Below are positions 8,237-16,654 of a stretch of 64,000 bases of DNA, piece after piece. Both the position numbers and the translations under genes were made by a program. The stretch's first letter is position 1, and every line of letters begins with the position of its first letter. Origin of the DNA: Candidatus Korarchaeum sp. (GTDB taxonomy: Archaea > Korarchaeota > Korarchaeia > Korarchaeales > Korarchaeaceae); NCBI GenBank assembly GCA_038888615.1, contig JAWAID010000001.1, forward strand, positions 682,001-746,000. Reading direction: 5' to 3'. Under the pieces are notes generated by a model that was not told where the DNA came from, did not search any database, and worked only from the letters and a program-made list of their open reading frames with translations.

Positions 8237-8872
8237 CTACTGGGAGATCCACCTGCTCCTCCCGTTGGAGAATATCTCCTTCTTCCAGATAGCGGCCCTC
8301 CTCTTCACCTCATCCACTATCCAAATGGCGGCTTCGAAAGCCTCCCTCCTGTGAGTGGACTTCGTGATGACTAGAAGAGCCACTTCTCCCGCCGGTACGT
8401 CCCCAACCCTGTGCAGAACGATGGCATCCTTCAACCCGAACTTCTTCATCGCTTCCTCCCTTATCTCAGTCAGCTCCCTCTCAGCGACCTCAGGATAGCA
8501 GTCGTAGAAGATCCTCTCGACCTCTCCCTGATCGGACTCCCTCCTCACGATACCGAGGAATGACACCATCGCTCCGATGTCGCCCTCGGCCTGAAGGAGC
8601 TCCTCCACAGCTATCCTATCCCTCACGATTCCAGCTCTTCCAAAACCTCCTGAGAAGCTTGGGAAGATGGCGACAACATCCCTTCCACTCACCCTCACCG
8701 AGAGGTCCCTAACTAGCTCGTGATTGAGTGCTACGTGAACCCTACCCTCCTCAAACATCTTCTCCAGTTTTAGGGAACTTAAGAGCTCCTTCAAGCTACC
8801 ATCAAACTCCAATTCCCTATCCCTGAACCCCAGGAGATCTGAGAGCCACCCGAAAACCCTCAAGGAGACCAT
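8237..8872 (-). CDS. MoaD-MoaE fusion, molybdopterin synthase
   Basis: Both subunits of molybdopterin synthase are in one 211-aa chain. Residues 1-76 are the ubiquitin-like MoaD, ending at FPSFSGG, where the sulfur-carrying Gly-Gly (75-76) should be a free C-terminus. From about residue 82 the MoaE domain follows (GAMVSFLGIVRRES, HRVGDVPAGEVALLV, THRREAFEAAIWIVDEVKRRAAIWKKE with the catalytic lysines). The Gly-Gly is internal, so cleavage after residue 76 is probably needed before it can be thiocarboxylated, as reported for mycobacterial MoaX. The ATG at 8872 begins one base after the thiolase stop; an ORF extension to 8911 looks spurious. Confidence 0.92.
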   Translation of the reverse strand: MVSLRVFGWLSDLLGFRDRELEFDGSLKELLSSLKLEKMFEEGRVHVALNHELVRDLSVRVSGRDVVAIFPSFSGGFGRAGIVRDRIAVEELLQAEGDIGAMVSFLGIVRRESDQGEVERIFYDCYPEVAERELTEIREEAMKKFGLKDAIVLHRVGDVPAGEVALLVITKSTHRREAFEAAIWIVDEVKRRAAIWKKEIFSNGRSRWISQ

Positions 8873-8873
8873 A

Positions 8874-10055
8874 TCAATGCACCAGCTCAAGGGCCATGCT
8901 CTGAGCACCACCGCCTCCGTGGCATATGGTAGCTAAGCCCCTCCTCTTGCCCTTGATCCTAAGCGCGTTGAGCAAGGTAACCACTATCCTAGCCCCGCTG
9001 GCCCCGAGCGGGTGACCTATCGCCACAGCTCCACCGAAAGGGTTTATCTTGCTCAGGGGGACGTTTAATCCCTTGGATACGACTAGGGTCGCGAGAGCGA
9101 AGGCCTCGTTGTGCTCCACTATATCGAAGTCCTCTAAGCTCATGCCTATCCTCTCGAGGAGCTTCCTGGTCGAGTAGATAGGGGCCTCTATGAAGTCCTT
9201 AGGATCCACGGAAGCCGAGGCGGATCCTAATATCCTAGCTAGCGGCTCAATACCCCTCTCCTCAACGACCTCCCTATGAGCCAGCACTAGGGCAGCGGCC
9301 CCATCGCTGAGCTGGGATGCGTTAGCAGCCGTGATCACACCGTCTGGCCTGAAAGCTGGCTTCAGCTTTGAGATCTTCTCCATGCTGGTATCCGGCCTTA
9401 TCCCCTCATCCCTATCGAGGGGGGCTCCTACAATAACCCTCTCCATCTCCCTACCGAAGTACCCTCGCTCGGTCGCCTCACTGGCCTTCATGTGACTCGA
9501 GAGGGCGAACTCATCGCATTCCTCTCTGGTTATTCCCCACTTCCTGGCTGTCTCCTCAGCCTCCTCTCCCATCAGAAGCCCCGTATGGGGATCAGTCAGA
9601 CCGTCGTGGACCATCAGATCGACTAACTTCTCCCCGGTGAAGGAGAACCTCACGCCCCACCTCCACTGAGGGTGGATCGCGTAAGGAGCGTTACTCATGC
9701 TCTCCATCCCGCCGGCAACGACAACCCTGTTCTCCCCAAGGGCTATGCTCTGAGCAGCTAGAGATATGGCCTTCATCCCTGAGGCGCAGACCTTGTTGAC
9801 CGTGAACCCGGGGACATGCTTGGGGATGCCCGCGAGTATGGCCGCTTGCCTAGCGGGGTTCTGCCCAACCATCGCCTGGAGGACGTTCCCCATTATGACC
9901 TCATCCACGTCCTCGGGATCCAAACCGCTCCTCCTGATAGCGGATTCTATCGCCACAGCCCCCAGCTCCGGTGCCGTGAGCTTGCTCAGAGCCCCGCCGA
10001 ACCTACCTATCGGCGTCCTGGAGAAGCTGACGATGAACACATCGCCCAGATCCAT
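8874..10055 (-). CDS. acetyl-CoA C-acyltransferase (thiolase)
   Basis: This is a thiolase-fold enzyme that cleaves or condenses acyl-CoA with CoA or acetyl-CoA. The nucleophile Cys is in NKVCASGMKAIS; GGMESMSNAPY, HNEAFA and NPFGGAVAIGHPLGASGAR (catalytic His) follow, and the second Cys is in TICHGGGGAQSMALE. The last motif has CHGGG in place of the usual CIGGG. Both Cys and His are present, so this is the catalytic type, not the archaeal HMG-CoA-pathway thiolase that works with an OB-fold partner. The ATG at 10055 follows GGTGA and a TATA box at about 10082-10094. It forms a likely operon with moaDE downstream. Confidence 0.9.
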   Translation of the reverse strand: MDLGDVFIVSFSRTPIGRFGGALSKLTAPELGAVAIESAIRRSGLDPEDVDEVIMGNVLQAMVGQNPARQAAILAGIPKHVPGFTVNKVCASGMKAISLAAQSIALGENRVVVAGGMESMSNAPYAIHPQWRWGVRFSFTGEKLVDLMVHDGLTDPHTGLLMGEEAEETARKWGITREECDEFALSSHMKASEATERGYFGREMERVIVGAPLDRDEGIRPDTSMEKISKLKPAFRPDGVITAANASQLSDGAAALVLAHREVVEERGIEPLARILGSASASVDPKDFIEAPIYSTRKLLERIGMSLEDFDIVEHNEAFALATLVVSKGLNVPLSKINPFGGAVAIGHPLGASGARIVVTLLNALRIKGKRRGLATICHGGGGAQSMALELVH

Positions 10056-10112
10056 GAGGTCACCGATCACCCGGGGAGCGGATAATTTAAATATTCGAGG
10101 ATCGCTGACGCA

Positions 10113-11018
10113 CTACCTCCTCAGCCTCTCCACCAGGGCTGGTAAGAACTCGTAAAGATCCCTGACTACACCGTAATCCGAGTTCTCGAATATAGGAGCC
10201 TGTGGATCATTGTTAATGGCAACTATCACCTTGGAGTCCATTATCCCAGCTGAGAACTGCTGCTGTCCCGAAGCCCCTATCACGAGGAGAAGCTTAGGAG
10301 ATATCCTGACCCCACTTATCCCTATCCAAGACTCCTCCGGCATCCACTTAAGGTCGGCCGCTAAGGGCCTCGTGCATCCCACTACCCCACCGAGCGTCTC
10401 GGCTAACTCGTAAGCTAACTTCAGGTCCTCCTTCCTCCTGAAGCCCCTTCCCACCGCTATCACTACCTCAGCCTTATCCAGAGGAATGCCCAGCTTGGGC
10501 TTAGCCCTCCTCTCGACGACCTCATACCTCCTGGTCGCCCCTCCGAGCTTGACCTCAACTACCTCTTGGACGCTCGGGCCCTCGGGAGGCTTGAACTTAC
10601 CCTTCTGAACGGTCACGATGGCTGGTAGGGGGAGCTCCTCCACGGCGATGGCCTTCCCCCCTAAGGTCATCCTCTCCACGACGAGCTTACCCTCCTCCGA
10701 TCTCATCGATGATACCTCGGTAGCGATGGGTCTCTCCAACATCTGAGCCACTTGACCCGCGAGCTCCCTCGCTCTCTTATCGCTGGAGAGCACTAACAAG
10801 TCGTGATCCCTAGTTACCTCAGTTAGGAGGTCGATTAGGGCAGCTTGATCATCGGAGCTGATGGAATCGCATACAATCGCCCGCCTGGCCCCTCTCACCT
10901 GAGCTAGCTTATCCTTCTGATCGGATGTCAGGAGGAGCGAGACCTCACCTACCCCCATCCCAGCGGATATTAGCTCTCCGGCGAGATCTAGATAGTGACT
11001 GAAGACTAGAACTCTCAT
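10113..11018 (-). CDS. etfA: electron transfer flavoprotein, alpha subunit
   Basis: This FAD-binding subunit of ETF takes electrons from acyl-CoA dehydrogenases. The N-terminal alpha/beta domain begins MRVLVFSHYLDL. The C-terminal FAD domain contains RPLAADLKWMPEESWIG, GVRISPKLLLVIGASGQQQF, SKVIVAINNDPQAPIF and SDYGVVRDLYE, all standard EtfA/FixB elements. It is 301 aa, typical. Its ATG overlaps the etfB stop (ATGA) after a GAGGTGAGATC binding site, so it is coupled to etfB. An acyl-CoA dehydrogenase at 13450 is the obvious partner. Confidence 0.95.
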   Translation of the reverse strand: MRVLVFSHYLDLAGELISAGMGVGEVSLLLTSDQKDKLAQVRGARRAIVCDSISSDDQAALIDLLTEVTRDHDLLVLSSDKRARELAGQVAQMLERPIATEVSSMRSEEGKLVVERMTLGGKAIAVEELPLPAIVTVQKGKFKPPEGPSVQEVVEVKLGGATRRYEVVERRAKPKLGIPLDKAEVVIAVGRGFRRKEDLKLAYELAETLGGVVGCTRPLAADLKWMPEESWIGISGVRISPKLLLVIGASGQQQFSAGIMDSKVIVAINNDPQAPIFENSDYGVVRDLYEFLPALVERLRR

Positions 11019-11794
11019 GATCTCACCTCAATCAGGCCCTCTGACTTCAGGAACTTCAGAAGCTTCTCTAAGGATTCATCTAGATCTCCTTCGATTATTT
11101 CCCTCCTCCTCTCCACCTTAAGGGTCTTCAGTTCCCTCACCTTAACCTTAGGGCTGAAGGAGCCGACTTCCTTCTGGACTATCGGCTTCTTAGCTGCTTT
11201 CATTATATGAAGGACTGTGGGGATCCTCGGTTGATTTATCTCCTGAGTCACTGAGATCACCGCAGGTAACCTGAGGGATATGACCTCATCGTAGTCCTCA
11301 AGGCTTCTCGTGACCTTGAGCTCATTTCCGCTTACCTCTATAGCCGTCGCGTATGCCACGTAAGGCCACTCAAGCTCGGCCGCTACTCTGCCCGGTAAGA
11401 TCCCCGAGAAGTTATCCTCGCTCCCCTCGCCGGCCAGGACAAGCTGGTAGCTCCCCGCCCTCACCTCCTCCGCGATGACCTTAGAGGCGGCGTAACTGTC
11501 CATACCCTGACTGCCCAGCAGCAGGATGGCCTCATCCAACCCCATCGCTAGTAGCCTGGTGAGGGACTCCCTGGCCTCCTTTATCCTCCTCCCCGAGGTT
11601 CCCCAGCACGAGAGCATTATAGCGGTAGCCTTCCCCCCGACCCTCTCCTTTATCCTAACGGCCTCCTCAGCAGCATTTATCTCTATATCGCCGGCCTTCG
11701 TCGGCGCCTCATCCAGGTAGATCTTCCCGCTACTCCGATCAACGACGAGCTGTTGGACGTCCAGGGATTGCTTCACCAGCACGGCTATGTCCAT
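11015..11794 (-). CDS. etfB: electron transfer flavoprotein, beta subunit
   Basis: This is the AMP- (or FAD-) binding partner of EtfA. Family landmarks are the N-terminal MDIAVLVKQSLD, DIEINAAEEAVRIKE, GMDSYAASKVIAEE, GEGSEDNFSGILPGRVAAELEWPYV and LPAVISVTQEINQPRIPTVLHIMKAAKKPI. It is 259 aa from the ATG at 11794, the usual size. An upstream ATG at 11812 is less likely, because the TATA box (CTTAAATT on this strand, near 11822-11832) predicts transcription starting near 11800. First gene of the etfBA operon. Confidence 0.93.
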   Translation of the reverse strand: MDIAVLVKQSLDVQQLVVDRSSGKIYLDEAPTKAGDIEINAAEEAVRIKERVGGKATAIMLSCWGTSGRRIKEARESLTRLLAMGLDEAILLLGSQGMDSYAASKVIAEEVRAGSYQLVLAGEGSEDNFSGILPGRVAAELEWPYVAYATAIEVSGNELKVTRSLEDYDEVISLRLPAVISVTQEINQPRIPTVLHIMKAAKKPIVQKEVGSFSPKVKVRELKTLKVERRREIIEGDLDESLEKLLKFLKSEGLIEVRS

Positions 11795-11812
11795 ACCCCA
11801 TACCCCGCGCAT

Positions 11813-12144
11813 GCCTCAACAATTTAAGAAAAAGTTTGACCTAATGCGTGGCGGCACCCCCGATACGATTCCCCTTCGATACCCAAAATACCATCATGTT
11901 AAATAGCTTTACCACTGGTTCCTGATGAAGTTATTAATATTAAGCTCACGCTAAGCTGACACTCATTCAGCGAAGTGTACCTCATCCCCCACTAGCCATA
12001 GACCTCCCTTTGAGCTGGCTGAGGTTCCATACCGATCGCACGAGATCTATGAGGACAATTCCTTAGGGAAACCGCTGATCGCAGTGAGGTTTCGGAGCAC
12101 GGTATCTTAATATCCCACTCCCCTTGAATCTTCAGGTGACTCAT
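11813..12144. other. intergenic region without a gene
   Basis: This is about 330 bp between the divergent etfB and HEPN genes. The etfB promoter lies at the left end and a CTTAATATCC TATA-like element near 12107-12116 precedes the HEPN gene. No ORF, tRNA or clear hairpin was found. An AT-rich patch (around GTTATTAATATTAAGC near 11930) has no visible partner. Confidence 0.4.
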
Positions 12145-12579
12145 GTGGTTTCCCGCGTCTCTGACTGGTTAAGACAGGCTTTGAGGGATCTGAAGCATGC
12201 TGAGAGATCGATTGAACTCGGAGATTATGAGTGGGCCTGCTTCGCCGCTCACCAGGCCGCAGAGAAAGCAGTTAAGGCCCTTTACCAGAAGCTCGGAGTC
12301 GAGGTCTGGGGTCACTCCGTATCACGCATGCTCGATTCCCTTCCCGAAGAATACAGGCCCCCTGAGGAGCTCATTAATGAGGCCAAGGAGCTCGATAGGA
12401 ACTATATCCCCACCAGATATCCGAACTTTCATTCTGAGGGTGCACCAATGGATTATTATACTAGGAGGGATGCTGAGGAGGCGGTGAGTTACGCGCGTGA
12501 GATCCTGGAGTACTGCAGGAGTAAGGTTCTTCAAGATGGAGTACGAGGGGGTCCTCAAGAGGCTCGTGGACTACGCTGA
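12145..12579 (+). CDS. HEPN-domain protein (toxin partner of MNT)
   Basis: This small all-helical HEPN protein is of the PF05168 type, paired with a minimal nucleotidyltransferase. The typical pattern is SDWLRQALRDLKHAERSIE, YEWACFAAHQAAEKAVKAL and HSVSRMLDSLP, then YIPTRYPNFHSEGAP. RYPNFH fits the R-x4-H signature of HEPN RNases. HEPN members of such pairs are often RNA-cleaving toxins, but toxicity is not shown here. The GTG at 12145 follows AGGTGA; an ORF extension to 12124 starts with TTG. The 3' end overlaps the MNT gene by 44 bp. A second HEPN/MNT pair is at 53.3-54.0 kb. Confidence 0.8.
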   Translation: MVSRVSDWLRQALRDLKHAERSIELGDYEWACFAAHQAAEKAVKALYQKLGVEVWGHSVSRMLDSLPEEYRPPEELINEAKELDRNYIPTRYPNFHSEGAPMDYYTRRDAEEAVSYAREILEYCRSKVLQDGVRGGPQEARGLR

Positions 12580-12925
12580 GAGGGCAGTAGCTAGGGGTGC
12601 CAAGGCCGTGATCCTCGTTGGCTCTCTCGCCAGAGGGGACTACACAGCATTTTCCGATGCGGACATCATAATAATATCGGATGAGGTCCCCGAGAACCCC
12701 ATCAGGAGGATCTCGGATTTCATGGACCCCTCGCTGCCAGTGGACGTAGAACCCCTTGTCCTTACCACAGAGGAGTTCCTAAAAATGGCTAAGGAGGGAA
12801 GAAGGATAGTCAGAGAGGCTATATTTTACGGGAAGCTGTTGTTCGGAGATCCCGAGATAATCAAAGCGGCCAGCAGGTATCTTGAATCTGAGGACGGAAG
12901 CTCAGAGAGATGGGAAGGGGAGTGA
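12536..12925 (+). CDS. minimal nucleotidyltransferase (MNT), antitoxin-type
   Basis: This is a pol-beta-fold nucleotidyltransferase. The G-S-x10-D-x-D active site is GSLARGDYTAFSDADIIII, and the third acidic position is likely in LPVDVEPLVLT. It is 129 aa, the size of stand-alone MNT proteins. Paired MNTs can neutralise HEPN toxins by adding AMP to them, as reported for HepT/MntA; this function is inferred. It overlaps the upstream HEPN gene, so the two are coupled. The ATG at 12536 is used because the protein N-terminus (MEYEGVLKRLVDYAERAVARG) matches the family. Confidence 0.8.
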   Translation: MEYEGVLKRLVDYAERAVARGAKAVILVGSLARGDYTAFSDADIIIISDEVPENPIRRISDFMDPSLPVDVEPLVLTTEEFLKMAKEGRRIVREAIFYGKLLFGDPEIIKAASRYLESEDGSSERWEGE

Positions 12926-13449
12926 ATTACCTCATAGCGCTATTTTGAGTTGAGGACTTCCGCACCTATCGGAGGCTGAAGCGCCCACCGATTTGGGGAG
13001 AAGAAATGGACTTAGCCCTCAGACCATCGATCCTCCAGCCGAAGCGTGCATGACGCCAGCGTTATTTGAGCCTGGATACCCACAACTGGCTGCCAATAGC
13101 ATGGGAGCGAGCTCCTTGAAAGCCCCTGCTGACCGAAGCACCGTGGAGGAACATCGATGCAGACAATATGATCCCAGTAAGGAGCTGCCTAAGGATTTAG
13201 TCGCACCCCATCTCCGCTCTGCCTGAGTACTGCTTCACAAATCCAGCTGGGGGATTGCACTTAAGGAGTTTCATGTATTCCATCAGGCTTCAACTCGCCG
13301 CACAATCGCACCTGACTACCGACATAGACAGCCCCATAAACCTGAGTTAGCTCTCCCACCGATGCCGAGCTGGAGTACCGATGCGAATCTCGACCCAAGA
13401 AGCTAAAACTTTTTAATTTTCATCCCCGCATCCCCCGGGGGTATGTGGC
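12926..13449 (+). other. 524-bp region with no sure gene, possible transposon end remnant
   Basis: An open frame runs to 13226, but the protein is Pro/Ala-rich, lacks a ribosome-binding site and matches no family I know. At 12971-12980 the string GGAGGCTGAA recurs. Nearly the same string follows the TnpB remnant at 51834 and lies in the structured element at 22.37 kb; in all three the reading frame gives Glu-Ala-Glu. The segment may therefore be the degraded 3' end of an IS605-type element. At the right end, CTTTTTAATTTT (13409-13420) is the TATA box of the acyl-CoA dehydrogenase gene. Confidence 0.3.
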
Positions 13450-14655
13450 TTGGTCGATTTCTCGTTCAGCGAGGAGGAGGAGGTTTTCAGACGGACCCTC
13501 AGGGAGCTGCTCTCGGAGGTTCTGGCACCGAAGGCTAGGGAGATAGACAGGGGCTGCAGGATACCGGCAGATGTGATAAAAACGCTCGCTGAGAGCGGGA
13601 TCCTGCTCCTCACAGTGAAGCCGGAGTACGGTGGTCAGGGGGCTAGCTGGGTGATGGGCACGATAGCCACTGAGGAGATAGCAAGAGCCGATCCCAGTGT
13701 TGCGACTGCCGTCTTTCACTTGGTAGAGGCATCTTGGGGCAAGATAGTGGAGAGATACGCTAAGCCCGAGCTAGCGAAAGATATCCTAAGCAGGGCAGCT
13801 AAGGGGGAGGGCTTCGTGGGTATATGCTCTACGGAACCTCAGAGCGGTAGCGACGTAGCTGGGTTCAAGACCCTAGCTAAGAAGGAGGGAGATCACTGGG
13901 TACTGAACGGCGAGAAGACTTACATAAGCGGCATAGTTGAAGCTAAGGAGGTGGATGGAGGTTACGTCACCTTAGTTAAGACGAAACCTGAAGCGGGTTC
14001 TAAGGGGATCAGCCTCTTCTGGTTGCCGATAAATACTCCTGGGATAGAGACAGGGATCCTCGAGGACATGGGGAGATGTGGGATAAGCACTGGATGGATA
14101 AGGCTGAACAACGTGAAGCTTCCAGAGGATCACTTGATAGGTAAGGTGAATGAGGGCTTCGAGCTGGCCATGGAGGGGTTCAACAGAGCGAGGGTCTTCG
14201 TGGCAGCCGGATGCACGGGCTCAGCTATGGCTATGTTCGAGTACACGAGGGACTACGTTAAGAGTAGGACGGTATTCGGGAGGTCCCTAGCCTCCTTCGA
14301 GGGTATTCAGTTCCCGTTAGTTGATTATTATGCTAAGATAGAGGCGGCTAGACTGGTGATGTACAAGGCAGCCTGGATGGTCGATCAGTTCGATCAGGGA
14401 AATGCTACTCTCAGAGATGTAGGTATTTGGGCAGCCACTGCTAAGCTATTGGCTCCTGAGATAGCTGTGGATGCCTTAAAAGAGTTCATGAAAGCTACAG
14501 GAGCTTATGGATACACGAAGGACGCTCCCCTGGAGATGGCCCTCAGAGGGGTGATCAGCTACTACGTGGGGGCTGAGGGTGGTCAGAACATAATGAGACT
14601 CATCCTAGGGAGGTTCCTGTTCGGCCCTGAGCACCTTCCCTATAAGCAGAAGTGA
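13450..14655 (+). CDS. acyl-CoA dehydrogenase
   Basis: This FAD enzyme introduces the alpha-beta double bond in acyl-CoA and passes electrons to ETF. The order is as in the family: N-terminal helices, ICSTEPQSGSDVAGFKT (FAD/substrate), WVLNGEKTYISG, then the C-terminal helical domain with SRTVFGRSLASFEGIQF, GAYGYTKDAPLEMALRG and AEGGQNIMRLILGR. The Glu in AEGG aligns with the catalytic Glu of medium-chain enzymes. It is 401 aa, full length. The start is TTG at 13450, seven bases after GGGGGT; no in-frame ATG is available nearby. The chain-length preference cannot be read from sequence. Confidence 0.92.
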   Translation: MVDFSFSEEEEVFRRTLRELLSEVLAPKAREIDRGCRIPADVIKTLAESGILLLTVKPEYGGQGASWVMGTIATEEIARADPSVATAVFHLVEASWGKIVERYAKPELAKDILSRAAKGEGFVGICSTEPQSGSDVAGFKTLAKKEGDHWVLNGEKTYISGIVEAKEVDGGYVTLVKTKPEAGSKGISLFWLPINTPGIETGILEDMGRCGISTGWIRLNNVKLPEDHLIGKVNEGFELAMEGFNRARVFVAAGCTGSAMAMFEYTRDYVKSRTVFGRSLASFEGIQFPLVDYYAKIEAARLVMYKAAWMVDQFDQGNATLRDVGIWAATAKLLAPEIAVDALKEFMKATGAYGYTKDAPLEMALRGVISYYVGAEGGQNIMRLILGRFLFGPEHLPYKQK

Positions 14656-14783
14656 CCTCCTGAGCTCATGCTCTAAGCGGAACCAACTCAACATCTCGGG
14701 GCCTCCTCCTGGGAGGCCCTGGCGGTATTTACTAACTCCTAATCTGAGTTTAGGTTTTTAACTCGAGCGAGGTGAGGTGGCCC

Positions 14784-15902
14784 GTGGCCTACGAGTGCCC
14801 CAGGTGCGGCTCTACATCCAGCTCGAGCTGGAGGTGCCCCGACTGTGGCTCGCTAATGGAGATCAAACCTGAGAGGTTGTATTGGGAAGTTCAGGAGAGA
14901 GAGCCCTCGATCTGGAGGTACAGGAGACTCCTGCCTAGGGCTAAGAGGGTAGTGAGCTTAGGTGAGGGATTGACTGACTTGAGGAGATTAGACGGCACCC
15001 TCATAAAGGACGAGACCAAGAACCCCACCGGTTCATACATAGACAGGGGCTCATCGGTCATGGTGAGCTGCTCCGATGCCTCAGGCAAAGTAGAGCTCGA
15101 GTTCTCCCCTGATGTCACGATCTCCCTGGCGTCCTATCTCCTCAGATCGGGGAGCACCGTTGAAGTGAGGGTGGATCCGGAGGAGGCGGATGTAGATGAG
15201 CTGCTCTACCTATCTCAACTTGACCTCGAGATCACGTTCGGCCCTAAGTTAACTAGGGCATCCTATGAGAACCCGTTCATGGTAGAGGGATTTAAGACGA
15301 TAGCTTACGAGATATACGAGTTCAAGCGGGACATCGGGGGAATCGTGATACCCTCGGAGTCCGGTGTTTTAGCTTACGGTGTAATGAAGGGCTTTTTGGA
15401 GTTGGAGGAGATGGGTCTGATGGAGGTACCTCCCATCTACTTAGCGCATCACGGCCCCCTCCGGGGGGATCTAGTAGAGCTCCTGATCTCAAGAGGGGCG
15501 AAGTTGATCGAAGCTCATCCGAGGGATACCGTAGAATCCCTGATCAAACTCGCTAGGGTGGGGGTTTACGTCAAGCCCCTCTCGGCTATGGCTTATGCGG
15601 TGGCCTCCGAACTGGGGGGTGATGTGGTTGCTCTGCTCACGGGAACGGGGTTGAGGAGGTGGAGGAGCCCTAGCTCGCTGGGATCCCTCACTCGCCTGCA
15701 GAGGAGGGTGCTTGGCGTGATGAGGGAGGGGAGGGAGATGACGGCCTACCAGATATGGCGTGAGCTCAACGAAGCGACTCTACAAGGGATCTACAAGGCT
15801 TTACTCAAACTCAGCAAAATGGGATTAGTTTCCTCCAGGAAGGAGATGCGTAAGAGGAGGATGAGAAGGGTTTACTACATCGCCGGGAGGCGAACCGAAT
15901 GA
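14784..15902 (+). CDS. threonine-synthase-like pseudoenzyme fused to a winged helix, probable regulator
   Basis: The N-terminus has a zinc ribbon (CPRCG, CPDCG) and a threonine-synthase fold, but the PLP site is lost. NPTGSYIDRG has Ile where thrC at 56.6 kb has the PLP Lys (NPTGSFKDRG). The TGN motif is replaced (FSPDVTIS), and the phosphate-binding GNAGN is SESGV. The last ~70 residues (from LTRLQRRVLGVMREGREMTAYQIW) form a winged helix ending in a basic strand, typical of DNA binding. I infer a ligand-sensing transcription factor derived from threonine synthase. The GTG at 14784 follows GGTGA. Its stop overlaps the ATG of the corrinoid protein (ATGA), so the two are coupled. Confidence 0.75.
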   Translation: MAYECPRCGSTSSSSWRCPDCGSLMEIKPERLYWEVQEREPSIWRYRRLLPRAKRVVSLGEGLTDLRRLDGTLIKDETKNPTGSYIDRGSSVMVSCSDASGKVELEFSPDVTISLASYLLRSGSTVEVRVDPEEADVDELLYLSQLDLEITFGPKLTRASYENPFMVEGFKTIAYEIYEFKRDIGGIVIPSESGVLAYGVMKGFLELEEMGLMEVPPIYLAHHGPLRGDLVELLISRGAKLIEAHPRDTVESLIKLARVGVYVKPLSAMAYAVASELGGDVVALLTGTGLRRWRSPSSLGSLTRLQRRVLGVMREGREMTAYQIWRELNEATLQGIYKALLKLSKMGLVSSRKEMRKRRMRRVYYIAGRRTE

Positions 15903-16558
15903 TCGATGGTGCGAGGGAGATGCTCAAGAGGTCCCTGGTGGACCTCGATGAGGAGGGGTTCATGAAGTGGCTCGAGGAACTGCTGGCGATGGGAGAGGAA
16001 CCCTGGGGGATAGTACTGGGTCCGATGAGCGAGGCCATGGAGGAGATAGGGAGGCTCTTCGAGGAGGGCGAGTACTTCATAGCCGAGATGCTTGAGGCAG
16101 CGGATATCTTCAGGAAGGCCTTGGAGAGACTCGGCATAGGTGAGGAGAGCGGGAGCTCCGGGCTGGGGACCGTGGTAATAGGGACCGTGAAGGGGGACGT
16201 TCATGACATAGGCAAGAGCTTAGTGGTCGCGATGCTGAGGGCAGCTGGTTTTAGGGTGATAGACTTAGGCGTTGATATCGATGCCGATACCTTCGTAAGA
16301 GCCGTTAAAGAGCACGGCGCTGATATACTAGCTATGAGCTCCCTCCTGACGACCACCAGGGATTACATGAGGGTGGTCATAAGGAGGCTGGAGGAGGAGG
16401 GAATCAGGGATAGGGTCAAGGTGCTGATAGGGGGTCTCTCCACATCCCCCGAGTTTGCCAGGTCCATAGGCGCTGACGGATGGGGGAAGGACGCTGCGGA
16501 CGGGGTTAGGGTAGCTAAGGCCCTCATCGAGGAGAAGAGGGGAAGGTTGATCGGTTGA
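15899..16558 (+). CDS. corrinoid (cobalamin-binding) methyltransferase-type protein
   Basis: This is a B12-binding protein of the MtbC/MtaC/MetH type that shuttles methyl groups. Residues 1-85 form the helical cap (IVLGPMSEAMEEIGRLFEEGEYFIAEML). The Rossmann B12 domain follows, with the Co-ligating D-x-H-x-x-G in GDVHDIGKSLVVAMLRAAGF, then SSLLTTT and IGGLSTSPEF. It is 219 aa, standard for stand-alone corrinoid proteins. It is coupled to the threonine-synthase-like regulator. No methyltransferase partner (MtbA, MttB or MetE/MetH domain) is in the window, so the methyl donor is unknown. Confidence 0.9.
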   Translation: MIDGAREMLKRSLVDLDEEGFMKWLEELLAMGEEPWGIVLGPMSEAMEEIGRLFEEGEYFIAEMLEAADIFRKALERLGIGEESGSSGLGTVVIGTVKGDVHDIGKSLVVAMLRAAGFRVIDLGVDIDADTFVRAVKEHGADILAMSSLLTTTRDYMRVVIRRLEEEGIRDRVKVLIGGLSTSPEFARSIGADGWGKDAADGVRVAKALIEEKRGRLIG

Positions 16559-16654
16559 TACCTTTCGGGCTCTCGATACTCGCGGGCGGACTTACTGTTC
16601 CGCGATCCGGACCTCACCGGGGGACGGGATGGAGTTCCGTCGCTAGGAGCACTC

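Noticed and set aside
12993-13226. 77-codon plus-strand ORF
   Set aside because: Unusual composition, no binding site, no family; treated as part of a degraded region.
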